64,000 nucleotides of DNA from Novosphingobium pokkalii (GCF_014652855.1 NZ_BMZP01000014.1:30586-94585); one strand, 5' to 3'; counted from the first letter of the stretch, positions 52,336-61,854 are shown. The notes: a model not told the origin generated them from the letters alone. Numbers and translations are program-made.

Positions 52336-53483
52336 CAATCTGCACGACGCAGCAGCAGCTTGCCCCCTTCGCCCGCCGTAGCCAAGCCAAAGCGCGCCAG
52401 CAGGTGGGCCACGCCCAGCCGCGTTGCCGCGATCACCACCGGCGCCACCGGGGCTGGCAGCACGTCGGCCGCGATCCATGCCCCCGGCGCCCGCTCGGCC
52501 GTGCGCAGCCGGGCAAAACGCAAGGGATCGAAATGCTGCGGATCGGGCCACAGCGCCGGGTCAGCGTGGGTGGCCGCCGGGCTGATCGCGACGCGCGTGC
52601 CCGCCTCCAGCCGGTGCGCACCGATTGCCAGCGGCGCCAGCAGGCGGCGCTCCACCAGCACTGGCGCGGGCATCAGCCGCAAGGCCTCGCAGGTGGCCAT
52701 GTCGACCAGTTCGCGCAGGCCATCCTGCGTGGCCGTCTCCACCCCCGCAGGCGTCGATAGGCGGTGCGGGCTGCGCACTTCGGCGCGCAACGTATCCTGC
52801 CAGTCGGGCGTATCGGCCAGATGGCGCACCAGCGTGCCGAGCGCACGCAGCGCCAGAGCGTGGCTCGCCTGCAAGCTGTCGACCAGCCCCGGCGCATCGG
52901 CACCGGCAGCGCGCAGACCCTGGGCCAGCGCCTGTCGCGCCCCGATCGGCGAGGACGGCAGGCCGCGCGGCATCGCCCGGCGCAGCAGGCTGCGCCCTTC
53001 ATCCAGCGTCGAGAGCGCATTGGCCAGCCGCTCGGCCGCGCCCGAGCCCGGTGCCAGCCCCGTTACGGCCGGCACCAGGGCGCGCGCCAGCGCCATGGCC
53101 ATGGCCGGCTGAAAGCGGATCGTGCCTTCGCGCCAGCGGGCCAGTTCGGCGGCCAGGACACGCTCCAGCACAGCGGTATCGAGCGCGAGGGCGCCGCCGG
53201 GCTCGGCCCTGGGGAACAGCGCGCCATCGTCATCCAGCACCAGGCGGTTGAATGCAGGGTCCAGCAGGATCACACGCTCGCCGCGGCGGAACACCGGGCC
53301 GAGCCTAGCTCGCTCGCGCAGCAGCAGCGCCGCCTCGTCACCCCAGGCCAGCGCCCGGCTGACAGGCACGGCACGCCATGGCACGGCCTCGTCGCAATCC
53401 GGCGCGTCGGTGTCGGAAATCAGCCCCGGCAGGGGCAGCAGGGCAGGATCCACGTCTTGCAAGGGAATCGCCGATGTCAGCAT
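52335..53483 (-). CDS. Cytochrome P450-fold protein lacking the heme-ligand cysteine
   Basis: A 382-residue protein clearly built like a P450: LGPVFRRGERVILLDPAFNR near the N-terminus, the K-helix ExxR in TCEALRLMPAPVLVERR, and the meander ADPALWPDPQHFDPLRFARL. Yet the loop that should read FGxGxRxCxG is GAWIAADVLPAPVAPVVIAA, with no Cys; the only Cys residues are elsewhere (DAPDCDE, ATCEAL). The I-helix oxygen motif is also missing. No frame change restores the Cys. It probably cannot work as a normal monooxygenase. Start MLTSAI follows GGAGAG; hemH is 98 bases upstream. Confidence 0.72.
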   Translation of the reverse strand: MLTSAIPLQDVDPALLPLPGLISDTDAPDCDEAVPWRAVPVSRALAWGDEAALLLRERARLGPVFRRGERVILLDPAFNRLVLDDDGALFPRAEPGGALALDTAVLERVLAAELARWREGTIRFQPAMAMALARALVPAVTGLAPGSGAAERLANALSTLDEGRSLLRRAMPRGLPSSPIGARQALAQGLRAAGADAPGLVDSLQASHALALRALGTLVRHLADTPDWQDTLRAEVRSPHRLSTPAGVETATQDGLRELVDMATCEALRLMPAPVLVERRLLAPLAIGAHRLEAGTRVAISPAATHADPALWPDPQHFDPLRFARLRTAERAPGAWIAADVLPAPVAPVVIAATRLGVAHLLARFGLATAGEGGKLLLRRAD

Positions 53484-53581
53484 GCTCTCTCCATCGGGCC
53501 GAACCTGTTGCCGGTCCTGGCCCGTGGCGCGGAACATGCCACGTCTGGCGGGCGTGTCAAATCGCCCGGCCCCGCGCCTTT

Positions 53582-54634
53582 TCAGGCGGCGATCCACCCC
53601 GCCAGTTCGCGCCGCACCAGGGCTTCGAGCATGTCCATCCCGGCCTGCGACGTGTTGAGGCAGGACAGCGCGGCAAAGGCGCTGCCGCCCGCGGCAAGAA
53701 AATCCTCCTTGCCGCGCAGGCCAAGCTCTTCCAGCGTTTCCAGGCAATCGGCCGAAAAGCCCGGCGCCGCGATCGCCACTTTGCGCGTGCCGGCCTTGGC
53801 CAGTTCGACCAGCGTGGTGTCGGTCGCCGGCTCCAGCCACTTGGCGCGGCCAAAGCGGGACTGGAAGCTGGTGATCAGCGCCAGCCCCGGATGGCTTTGG
53901 GCAAAGGCATCGGCCAGCAGGCGCGAGGTCTTGCGGCAATGGCAGTGATAGGGATCGCCCAGGTGCAGCGTGCGCTCGGGCATGCCGTGATAGCTCAGCA
54001 GCAGCGCCTCGGGCACGAAATCCAGCGCATCGATCTGGCGTGCCATATCGGCATGCAGCGCCGCAATCGCCACGGCATCGTCATGATAGGGCGGCAGCGT
54101 GCGCAGGGCCGGGAGGCGGCGGCGCTGCTTGATCCAGTCGGCCACGGCATCGAGCGCGCTGGCGGTGGTGGCCCCGGAATAGTGCGGATAGAGCGGCGCC
54201 ACCAGGATGCGCTCGCACCCGGCGTCGAGCAGCGCATCGAGTTCGCCGGCCATGGCCGGGCTCTGATAGCGCATGGCGTGGCGCACGATCACCTGCTCGC
54301 CCAGCCGGGCCTGGAGCGCGCGCGTCTGCGCCGCCGTGATCGCGGCGAGCGGCGATCCTTCCGGCCCCCAGACCTGGGCATAGGCATGGGCCGATTTCTT
54401 GGGCCGCGTGCGCAGGATGATGCCGCGCAGGATCGGCTGCCACAGCAGCGCAGGGATTTCGACCACGCGCTTGTCCGACAGGAATTCCTGGAGGTAGCGC
54501 CGCACCGCGCCGACATCGGGCGCATCGGGCGTGCCAAGGTTCACCAGCAGCACGCCGATGCGCCCCGTCGCCACCGGCGGGTGATCGGCCGGCAGGTGGG
54601 CGGGGCAGGAATGGGGCGGTGCGGCAACGGTCAT
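53582..54634 (-). CDS. hemH: Ferrochelatase
   Basis: Inserts iron into protoporphyrin IX, the last step of heme synthesis. The 350-residue protein has GVLLVNLGTPDAPDVGAVRR, the active-site region LLSYHGMPERTLHLGDPYHC with catalytic His, and SFQSRFGRAKWLEPAT. Start MTVAAPPH is taken because it overlaps the stop of the upstream gene (TGATG). The long frame upstream is not coding. Cotranscribed with the molybdenum hydroxylase subunit and probably mrp. Confidence 0.93.
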   Translation of the reverse strand: MTVAAPPHSCPAHLPADHPPVATGRIGVLLVNLGTPDAPDVGAVRRYLQEFLSDKRVVEIPALLWQPILRGIILRTRPKKSAHAYAQVWGPEGSPLAAITAAQTRALQARLGEQVIVRHAMRYQSPAMAGELDALLDAGCERILVAPLYPHYSGATTASALDAVADWIKQRRRLPALRTLPPYHDDAVAIAALHADMARQIDALDFVPEALLLSYHGMPERTLHLGDPYHCHCRKTSRLLADAFAQSHPGLALITSFQSRFGRAKWLEPATDTTLVELAKAGTRKVAIAAPGFSADCLETLEELGLRGKEDFLAAGGSAFAALSCLNTSQAGMDMLEALVRRELAGWIAA

Positions 54635-56955
54635 CAAACGCCTTCGGACAAGAGGGGAAGCCGGCGCAGACGCAGGCCGGTTGCGGAATGGAGCGCGTTG
54701 GCGATGGCCGGCGCCACCGCCACCATCCCCAGTTCGCCGGGGTCGAACGGCTGGGCGTTGCTGTCGACAAACACAACCTCGACCTTGGGGCATTCGGCCA
54801 GCAGCGGCAAGCCCAGCTGGCTGAAATGTCCTGCCAGGGGTCGCCCGGCGGCATAGCCGGTGCTGCCGCCCACGGCCAGGCCCAGGCCGAAGATCAACCC
54901 GCCCTCGATCTGCTGGCGGGCAAGGTCGGTGTTGATCACCCGCCCGATATCGACGCAGGCGCTCAGGGTTTCCACGCGGATCGCACCATCGACCTGCCGC
55001 GCCGTGGCCACCACCGCGATGTGGCCCTCGCGCCGCCCCTCGCGCGCGTCCAGCGCCATGGTGTGGCAGGCGATCCCCTGGCCAGAGGCATCGGCCCCGC
55101 CGCCCCACATCGCCAGGTGCGCCACGCCTTGCAGGCAGGCGGCCAGGCGCGGCTGGCCGCCCAGCATGGCCATGCGGAACGCCAGCGGCTCGTTGCCGCC
55201 GAAATGGGCGCATTCGTCGATGAAGCTTTCGGTCAGGAACGCGCTGATCGCCGCACCGCCGCCACGCATGCGCGCCGTCGCCAGGGGCAGCGCCACCGGC
55301 ACATGCTCCACCGCGCATTCGGGAATCGTGTAGGGCGGCAGCGCGCCTTCCAGCGCCAGCGGATCGGCGCTGTCCTGCCAGCGGCGCGCGCTCGCCGCGC
55401 TTTCCCCGTCCAGCACGCGGGCGGCGGTTTCGCGCAGCGATGCCGGCATGGCAATGCGGCTGCGCCAGCCCAGCACCTGCTGCTTGTCCGGGCTCATCCC
55501 GGCCTCGAGCAAGGCCGACACCGGCGCGCGCGGCAGGCTGGCGAGCGATTCCTGCCAACGCGACCAGGTGAGTTGCACCGGCTTGCCCGTGGCGCGGGCC
55601 AGGGCCGCCGCTTCGCCCGCGATCCGCGCATCGAGCCGCGCATCGAAGCTGCCGCCCGCCGCCATCGGATAGACCACCACGTCCGCCTCGGCGAGGCCCG
55701 CTGCCCGCGCGCCCTCGCGCCGCGCTGCCTCAGGCGCTTGCGTTGCCAGCCACAGTTCCAGCCGGCCATGCTCGATCCGCGCGGTGCAGGTGCCCGGCTC
55801 CAGCGGGGCATGCAGCGCGGCGGCAATGTCATAGCGTGCGGTCAGGCTGGGCTTTTCCAGCAAGGCGGTGGGGTCGCCCTGCCCCCACAGGCGCTGCGCC
55901 TTGCCCTGTTGAAGCGCCTTGTCCAGCGCCGCGTCGATGGCGTTGCCATCAGCCACTGGCCCACGCGGGCGAAACCGTGGCTCCATCGCCGCCACCGCGC
56001 GATCGGCGGCATGCCAGGTGACGCCGATCGCGGCCAGCCAGCCCTTGGCATGGACCACGCCCAGGCACCCCGGCACCCGCGCCGCGCCCTGCGCATCCCA
56101 GGATGAGAGCACGCAATCGCCCTGCGGCCCATGGGCAATCGCGGCATGGACCATGCCGGGCAGGCGCACATCGGCGGCAAACACGAAGCTGCCGTCGACT
56201 TTGGCCGGCAGGTCGAGCCGGGGAAAGGCCGGTTTGCTGCCGGCCGGAAAGCGTGCGGGCGCTTCACGCGCCGGGCTGGCGCGCAGCGGCGCATCGGCAG
56301 GAGGATCGCGATCGAGCGCGGCTTCGACCAGCCGGGCAAACGGCAGGCGCTTGCCCCCGCCGATCACGGCATGATCCTGGGTATCGAGCTTTGCCGCGTC
56401 CACGCCCCACTGCGCGGCCGCAGCGTCGATCAGTTGCGCACGCAGGGCCGCGGCGGCCACGCGCAACGGTTGCTCGAATGCGGCCAGGCCGGTGCCCGCA
56501 ACGGTCAGCATCATCGGCCCGCGCTCGGCCTTGAGTGCGGTCAGGCCATTGCCGGGCTGGCCCAGCGCATCGTCCAGAATCGGCAACCAGGTGGGCAGCC
56601 AGAGCGGCGCCCAATGCGCCGCCAGCACCGCATCGGCATAGGCCGGGCTGAGCGGCGCGGGCTCCACCGCCACTTGCGCCCAGTCCGCGCCCAGTTCCAC
56701 CGCCACGATCTGGGCAAACAGAGTGGTCACCCCCTGCCCCATCTCGCAGGCCGGCACGGCGACGGTCAGCGTGCCGTCGCGCGCCAGCTTGAGGAACGCA
56801 TTGACCACGCGCGTGTCCTTGCCCGCCTTCAGCGGCGGGGCATAGTGGCGCGGCACCAAGGCAAAGGCGGCGATCAGCGCGCCCCCTGCGCCCGCGCCGA
56901 TCAACACCCCGCGCCGCGTCGGTTTCAGCCTGCGGGCGAGCGGCGGCAGCGCCAT
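54634..56955 (-). CDS. Tat-exported molybdenum hydroxylase large subunit (isoquinoline 1-oxidoreductase beta type)
   Basis: A 773-residue molybdopterin-binding subunit of the xanthine dehydrogenase family. It starts with a twin-arginine signal (RRGVLIGAGAGGALIAAFAL), then PACEMGQGVTTLFAQIVAVE and a conserved MRGGGAAISAFLTESFIDEC, and ends with the region DPGELGMVAVAPAIANALHS that carries the catalytic Glu. Substrate unknown: an aldehyde or N-heterocycle. The usual partner, a small 2Fe-2S subunit, is not next to it. Its stop overlaps the hemH start and mrp lies 10 bases upstream. Confidence 0.85.
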   Translation of the reverse strand: MALPPLARRLKPTRRGVLIGAGAGGALIAAFALVPRHYAPPLKAGKDTRVVNAFLKLARDGTLTVAVPACEMGQGVTTLFAQIVAVELGADWAQVAVEPAPLSPAYADAVLAAHWAPLWLPTWLPILDDALGQPGNGLTALKAERGPMMLTVAGTGLAAFEQPLRVAAAALRAQLIDAAAAQWGVDAAKLDTQDHAVIGGGKRLPFARLVEAALDRDPPADAPLRASPAREAPARFPAGSKPAFPRLDLPAKVDGSFVFAADVRLPGMVHAAIAHGPQGDCVLSSWDAQGAARVPGCLGVVHAKGWLAAIGVTWHAADRAVAAMEPRFRPRGPVADGNAIDAALDKALQQGKAQRLWGQGDPTALLEKPSLTARYDIAAALHAPLEPGTCTARIEHGRLELWLATQAPEAARREGARAAGLAEADVVVYPMAAGGSFDARLDARIAGEAAALARATGKPVQLTWSRWQESLASLPRAPVSALLEAGMSPDKQQVLGWRSRIAMPASLRETAARVLDGESAASARRWQDSADPLALEGALPPYTIPECAVEHVPVALPLATARMRGGGAAISAFLTESFIDECAHFGGNEPLAFRMAMLGGQPRLAACLQGVAHLAMWGGGADASGQGIACHTMALDAREGRREGHIAVVATARQVDGAIRVETLSACVDIGRVINTDLARQQIEGGLIFGLGLAVGGSTGYAAGRPLAGHFSQLGLPLLAECPKVEVVFVDSNAQPFDPGELGMVAVAPAIANALHSATGLRLRRLPLLSEGV

Positions 56956-56965
56956 GGCGCGGCGG

Positions 56966-57934
56966 TCAGGCCGGCTGGTCCAGCGCGGCCAGCACGGCCC
57001 GCGCGATCGTGGCAAAGGCCTGCGCCTGCGGTCCCTCGCCCGCTGCCGGCGGCTCGCCCGCGTCGCTTTTCTGGCGGATGGCGATATCCAGCGGCACGCG
57101 GCCCAGGAATGGCAGGCCCAGTTCGCGCGCGGTCACTTCCGCGCCGCCATGGCCAAACGGATCGCTCACCTGGCCGCAATGCGGGCACAAATAGCCGGCC
57201 ATGTTTTCCACCAGGCCCAGCACCGGCACTTTGCCCTGGTCGAACAGCCCGATCGCGCGGGTCGCGTCGATCAGCGCCAGATCCTGCGGGGTGGACACGA
57301 TCACCGCACCTGCCGGCTTGTATTTCTGGAGCATGGTCAACTGGATGTCACCCGTGCCGGGCGGCAGGTCTACCACCAGGATTTCGGTCTCGCCCCAGTC
57401 GGCCTCGATCAACTGGCCCAGCGCGCTGCCGGCCATCGGCCCGCGCCAGGCAATCGCCTGGCCCGGCTGCACCAGATGCCCCATCGACAGCATCGGCACG
57501 CCCCACGGGCTCTGCACGGGAATCATCGTCTTGTCGCGCGCCTCGGGCTTGCGCCCTTCGGTGGCGAGCAGGCGCGGCTGCGACGGGCCATAGATATCGG
57601 CATCGACCAGCCCGACCTTGCGCCCCAGCCGCGCCATGGCCACGGCGAGATTGGCCGAAAGCGTGGACTTGCCCACGCCGCCCTTGCCCGAACCCACCGC
57701 CAGGATGCGCCGCGTGCGCTTTTCGGCCGTCAGCGCCACGCGCAATTCGGCCAGGCCCGCAGCCGTGGCCGCCGCCTTGGCCGCCTGCTCCAGCGCCGCG
57801 CGCGCCGCACCATCAAGGCCGCCGGCATCGATCACCGCCGTCCCGCTCGTGCCGGTAACCCGCACCACCTGGAGCCTTTCGCTGCCCACGGCCGCGGCAA
57901 TGGCCTGGCGCACGGCTGCTTCATCGATCGTCAC
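56966..57934 (-). CDS. mrp: Mrp/ApbC iron-sulfur carrier P-loop ATPase
   Basis: Delivers iron-sulfur clusters to target enzymes. The 322-residue protein has an N-terminal MIP18/DUF59-like domain, deviant Walker A GSGKGGVGKSTLSANLA, DADIYGPSQPRLL, ILVVDLPPGTGDIQL and the cluster-binding pair CPHC. The gene heads the minus-strand operon mrp - molybdenum hydroxylase - hemH, and is divergent from hflK. Its presence may serve the downstream metal-enzyme genes (inference). Confidence 0.93.
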   Translation of the reverse strand: MTIDEAAVRQAIAAAVGSERLQVVRVTGTSGTAVIDAGGLDGAARAALEQAAKAAATAAGLAELRVALTAEKRTRRILAVGSGKGGVGKSTLSANLAVAMARLGRKVGLVDADIYGPSQPRLLATEGRKPEARDKTMIPVQSPWGVPMLSMGHLVQPGQAIAWRGPMAGSALGQLIEADWGETEILVVDLPPGTGDIQLTMLQKYKPAGAVIVSTPQDLALIDATRAIGLFDQGKVPVLGLVENMAGYLCPHCGQVSDPFGHGGAEVTARELGLPFLGRVPLDIAIRQKSDAGEPPAAGEGPQAQAFATIARAVLAALDQPA

Positions 57935-58118
57935 TGCATTCGTTCCTGTTTCCTGCCTGCCACGGGTCGCTTGTCCAGGGCATGCCCCAAAGCCCCTAGC
58001 AGACGAATTTTGGGAACGAGACCCTGTTTTTCACGCGATCCCTTCTTATAAGACTGCGCATGACTGCTTTTCGTGGACCGGCTGCGCGCCGCCTCGCGCC
58101 CTTTTCGGAAACCCGGTC

Positions 58119-59336
58119 ATGAGCGACCGCAAGAGCCCATGGGGCGCTCCAGACGATTCCGGCCGCGATGATTCCGAGCGACCGGAAAACGCCCCGCCCG
58201 CGTCCGCAGGCAGCGATGAGGCCGAGGCGGACGGCAAGCCGGACGAGCCCGCAAAAGGCCAGGACGGCAAGGAGGACAAGACCTCGCCGGGCAGCGGCCC
58301 ACGCAATCCCTGGCTGCCCCCGGCAGGCGAAAGCCGGCGCCCGCCCAGCATCGAAGACATTTTTCGCGCCCGCACCGGCGGGGGCAGGAACGGTGGCAAC
58401 AGGAACGGCGGCAGCGGGCGCGGCACCCCGCCGCCCGGCGCACCGTTCCTGGGTGGACGCGGCCCCAACCTGCGCCTGCCGCAGCGGCCAGACGGCAAGT
58501 CGTGGTGGCCGATCGGACTGGCCGCAGTCGCCGCGATCTGGCTGATCGGATCGAGCACCCATCGCCTGGCGCCGCAGGAACAGGGCGTGGTCACCACGTT
58601 CGGTGCCTATTCCCGCACGCTGGGCCCGGGGGTTTCGCTCACCCTGCCCTGGCCGATCCAGTCGGTCGAAACGCGCGACGTCACCTCGATCCAGCGCGAG
58701 ACCATCCCCGAAGGCGATGGCGAGCGGCTGATGCTCACCGGTGACCAGAACCTGGTCAATCTCAATTACCTGGTGCGCTGGAACATCAAGGATCTCAAGC
58801 TCTACACCTACCAGCTCGCCGATCCGGACCAGACCGTGCGCGAAGTGGCCGAAGCCGCAATGCGCGCGGCGATTGCCGAAGTGGGCTTCAACGATGCCAT
58901 GGGCACCGGCCGCGCCACGATCGAGCAGAACGTGCGCGACAAGATGCAGCGCGTGCTCGATGCCTATCGCTCGGGCGTGAAGATCCAGGGCGTGGAAATC
59001 ACCAAGATCGATCCACCGGCCAAAGTGGTCGATGCGTTCAAGGAAGTGCTTGCCGCGCAGCAAAAGGCGCAGGGCGACGTGAACGAGGCGCAGGGCTGGG
59101 CGCAGAAGAAGCTGGCCGCCGCGCAAGGCGAAGCCGCCGCCTTCGACAAGGTCTATAAACAATACAAGCTGGCCCCGGACGTGACCAAGCGCCGCATGTA
59201 TTACGAAACGATGGAGCGCGTGCTGAGCCAGACCGACAAGGTGATTGTCGAAGCCCCGGGAACCGTCCCCTATCTGCCGCTGCCCGCGCTGCGCCAGACG
59301 CCGCCCGATGACAGCCGCCAGAAGGGAGACCGCTGA
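58119..59336 (+). CDS. hflK: HflK, membrane protease modulator (SPFH family)
   Basis: With HflC it forms a large cage around FtsH at the inner membrane and regulates its proteolysis. The 405-residue protein begins with a disordered Gly/Asp/Pro-rich cytosolic stretch (GGGRNGGNRNGGSGRG), one membrane helix (WWPIGLAAVAAIWLIG), then the SPFH domain (RLAPQEQGVVTTFGAYSR) and a coiled coil. Start MSDRKSP is preceded by GGAAA; an upstream open frame overlaps mrp on the other strand. hflC follows with a TGATG overlap. Confidence 0.93.
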   Translation: MSDRKSPWGAPDDSGRDDSERPENAPPASAGSDEAEADGKPDEPAKGQDGKEDKTSPGSGPRNPWLPPAGESRRPPSIEDIFRARTGGGRNGGNRNGGSGRGTPPPGAPFLGGRGPNLRLPQRPDGKSWWPIGLAAVAAIWLIGSSTHRLAPQEQGVVTTFGAYSRTLGPGVSLTLPWPIQSVETRDVTSIQRETIPEGDGERLMLTGDQNLVNLNYLVRWNIKDLKLYTYQLADPDQTVREVAEAAMRAAIAEVGFNDAMGTGRATIEQNVRDKMQRVLDAYRSGVKIQGVEITKIDPPAKVVDAFKEVLAAQQKAQGDVNEAQGWAQKKLAAAQGEAAAFDKVYKQYKLAPDVTKRRMYYETMERVLSQTDKVIVEAPGTVPYLPLPALRQTPPDDSRQKGDR

Positions 59337-60178
59337 TGCAGCCCTTCCTCTCGCTCAACCAGCGCGTGATTGCCGGCGCTGTCGCGCTGTTCGTGTTGCT
59401 GCTGCTCTGCGTGATCGTGGTGCCGGAAACCGAGCAGGTGGTGATCGTGCGCCTCGGCCAGCCGGTGCGCGTGGTCAACCGCTATGCCCCCAATGCCGAT
59501 TTCGGCCGCACCGGGGCCGGGCTGGTCTGGCGCATTCCGTTCCTGGAACAGGCGGTGCGGATCGATCGCCGCGTGCTCGATGTCGACATGGAGCGCCAGC
59601 AGGTCACCTCGCTCGACCAGCGCCGCCTGGAAGTGGACGCCTATGCCCGGTTCCGGGTGATCGACCCGATCAAGATGTACGAAACCGCCGGCACGGTGGA
59701 CCGGGTGTCGCAGCAGTTGCAGCCGATCCTCAATTCGGTGCTGCGCCAGGAACTGGGCAAGCGCACCTTTGCCTCGCTGCTCACGCCCGAGCGTGGCCAG
59801 GCCATGGCCCGCATCCGCGAAGGGCTGGACCGCGAGGCGCGCGAATACGGCGCGCAGGTGATCGACGTGCGGATCAAGCGCGCCGACCTGCCCGATGGCA
59901 CGCCGCTGGAATCCGCCTTTGCCCGCATGGCCACCGCCCGCGCGCAGGAAGCGGCGACGATTGCCGCGCAAGGGCAAAAGAACGCGCAGATCATTCGTGC
60001 CCAGGCCGAAGCGGAAGCGGCGCGAATCTATGCCGCGAGCTTTGGCAAGGATCCTGATTTCTATGACTTTTACCGCGCCATGCAGAGCTATGACTATACC
60101 TTCACCCAAAAAGACAGCAATACCAGCATCATTCTCTCGCCCGACAACCGCTATCTGAAGCGATTCAAGGGTGAGTAA
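59336..60178 (+). CDS. hflC: HflC, membrane protease modulator (SPFH family)
   Basis: Partner of HflK. The 280-residue protein has one N-terminal helix (AVALFVLLLLCVIVVPE), then TEQVVIVRLGQPVRVVN, a SPFH domain with VDRVSQQLQPILNSVLRQEL, and a helical tail (AEAEAARIYAASFGKDPDFY). Length is typical. Its ATG overlaps the hflK stop by one base. Confidence 0.94.
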   Translation: MQPFLSLNQRVIAGAVALFVLLLLCVIVVPETEQVVIVRLGQPVRVVNRYAPNADFGRTGAGLVWRIPFLEQAVRIDRRVLDVDMERQQVTSLDQRRLEVDAYARFRVIDPIKMYETAGTVDRVSQQLQPILNSVLRQELGKRTFASLLTPERGQAMARIREGLDREAREYGAQVIDVRIKRADLPDGTPLESAFARMATARAQEAATIAAQGQKNAQIIRAQAEAEAARIYAASFGKDPDFYDFYRAMQSYDYTFTQKDSNTSIILSPDNRYLKRFKGE

Positions 60179-60180
60179 TC

Positions 60181-60206
60181 GGAACCTGTTCCATTCAAAG
60201 TCCGTT
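60181..60206 (+). promoter_or_regulatory. EcfG-type general stress promoter of degP
   Basis: GGAAC (60181-60185), 17 bases, CGTT (60203-60206) is an exact match to the alphaproteobacterial EcfG consensus GGAAC-N16/17-CGTT. It lies just after hflC and would give a leader of about 80 bases before the degP GTG, which has AAAGGA as ribosome site. Confidence 0.7.
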
Positions 60207-60294
60207 CATGCGACGAAGCGTGAAACGGCAACCGGGATCGGGCGCGGTTTCCCTCATCCGCGTCAAGCAACAAGCGAATAAAGGATAAACCCTC

Positions 60295-61854
60295 GTGCGA
60301 TACGCTTATGGAGTGACGACGGCACTGCTTCTCGCCGGCAGTGCGCTCACGCTGGCCACGGGTTTCCCGGCCGGCGCCCAGGTGGCGCAGAACGACAGCT
60401 CGCAGATCCAGGCGATCACCCCGCGCCAGGGCGCGCCCTCCAGCTTCGCCGATCTCACGGCCCAGCTCCAGCCCGCCGTGGTCAACATCTCCACCCGCCA
60501 GCGGGTCAAGGTCCAGAACAACAATCCGTTTGCCGGAACGCCGTTCGGCGATCTGTTCGGCGGCGGCCAGGGCGGTGGCGGCGGCACGCGCGAAGCGCAG
60601 TCGCTCGGTTCGGGCTTCATCATCTCGGCCGATGGCTATGTGGTCACCAACAACCACGTGATCACGGCCGATGGCCAGGGCGAAGTCGAATCGATTTCGG
60701 TCACCACGCCCGACGGTACGGAATACCCGGCCAAGCTGGTCGGCAAGGATGCCGCGTCCGACCTTGCCGTGCTCAAGATCACCGGCACCAAGCCTTTCCC
60801 GTTCGTGAAGTTCGGGGATTCGCGCAAGGCGCGCGTGGGTGACTGGGTGATCGCGATCGGCAACCCGTTCGGCCTGGGCGGCACCGTCACGCAAGGGATC
60901 ATTTCGGCGGTCTATCGCGCCACCGGCTCGGGCAGCGCCTATGACCGCTATCTCCAGACCGACGCCTCGATCAACCGCGGCAACTCGGGCGGGCCAATGT
61001 TCGACATGGCCGGCAACGTGATCGGCATCAACAACGCAATCTATTCGCCCACCGGCGGCAGCGTGGGCATCGGCTTTGCCATCCCCGCCGAAATCGCTGC
61101 TCCCATCGTGGAAAAGCTCAAGAACGGCCAGGCGATCGAGCGTGGCTATCTGGGCGTGCGCATCCAGCCGATCAACGATGATCTGGCCGCCTCGCTGGGC
61201 CTGCCCAAGAACCGGGGCGAGTTCATCCAGTCGGTGGAACCCGGCGCGGGTGCGGCCAAGGCCGGCATCCAGGCCGGCGACGTGGTCACCCGCGTCGATG
61301 GCAAGGAAGTGAAGCCCGACCAGACGCTTTCGTTCATCGTCGCCAACACGCCGCCGGGCAAGACCGTGGCGATCGACCTGGTGCGCAATGGCAAGCCGAT
61401 GACGGTCAACGCCGTGGTGGGCAAGCGCCCGAGCGAAGAAGACCTGGCCAACCAGAGCTTCGATCAGGACCAGCAGGACGATGGCGGCTTCGGCAACGAC
61501 AACGGCGATGGTAACCAGCAACAGCAGCAGAAGCAGTCCCAGGCTGGTGGCCTGATCCAGAAGTCGCTGGGCATTGGCGCCGTGCCGCTGACCCCGACCA
61601 TTGCCCGTCAGCTTGGTGTGAGCGAAGACACGCGCGGCGTGGTCGTCACCGGGGTGGACAGCTCGTCCGATGCCGGTGCCAAGGGCCTCCAGCGCCGCGA
61701 CATCATTCTCTCGGCCAACTACCGCATGCTCAACACCCTGGCCGATCTGGAAGCCGTGGTGCGCCAGGCCAAGGCGGAGAACCGCGAAGCCGTGCTGCTG
61801 CGCGTGCAGCGCGCCGGCCAGCCCGCGATCTACCTGCCGATCCGCCTGCGCTGA
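60295..61854 (+). CDS. degP: DegP/Do-type periplasmic serine protease
   Basis: Heat-shock-type protease/chaperone for misfolded envelope proteins. The 519-residue protein has a signal peptide (ALLLAGSALTLATGFPAGA), a trypsin domain with His in VVTNNHVITADG (about residue 120), Asp in AASDLAVLKI (about 155) and Ser in RGNSGGPMFDM (about 230), and two PDZ domains. A Gln/Asp/Asn-rich linker (DQDQQDDGGFGNDNGDGNQQ) separates them. Start is GTG. Expression is probably under the general stress response through the upstream EcfG-like site. A terminator follows. Confidence 0.94.
   Translation: MRYAYGVTTALLLAGSALTLATGFPAGAQVAQNDSSQIQAITPRQGAPSSFADLTAQLQPAVVNISTRQRVKVQNNNPFAGTPFGDLFGGGQGGGGGTREAQSLGSGFIISADGYVVTNNHVITADGQGEVESISVTTPDGTEYPAKLVGKDAASDLAVLKITGTKPFPFVKFGDSRKARVGDWVIAIGNPFGLGGTVTQGIISAVYRATGSGSAYDRYLQTDASINRGNSGGPMFDMAGNVIGINNAIYSPTGGSVGIGFAIPAEIAAPIVEKLKNGQAIERGYLGVRIQPINDDLAASLGLPKNRGEFIQSVEPGAGAAKAGIQAGDVVTRVDGKEVKPDQTLSFIVANTPPGKTVAIDLVRNGKPMTVNAVVGKRPSEEDLANQSFDQDQQDDGGFGNDNGDGNQQQQQKQSQAGGLIQKSLGIGAVPLTPTIARQLGVSEDTRGVVVTGVDSSSDAGAKGLQRRDIILSANYRMLNTLADLEAVVRQAKAENREAVLLRVQRAGQPAIYLPIRLR

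Noticed and set aside
52335..53483. Frameshift hiding the P450 cysteine motif
   Set aside because: Neither other frame in the relevant region reads a FGxGxRxCxG-like segment, and the frame continues into a recognisable L-helix (VAHLLARFGL).
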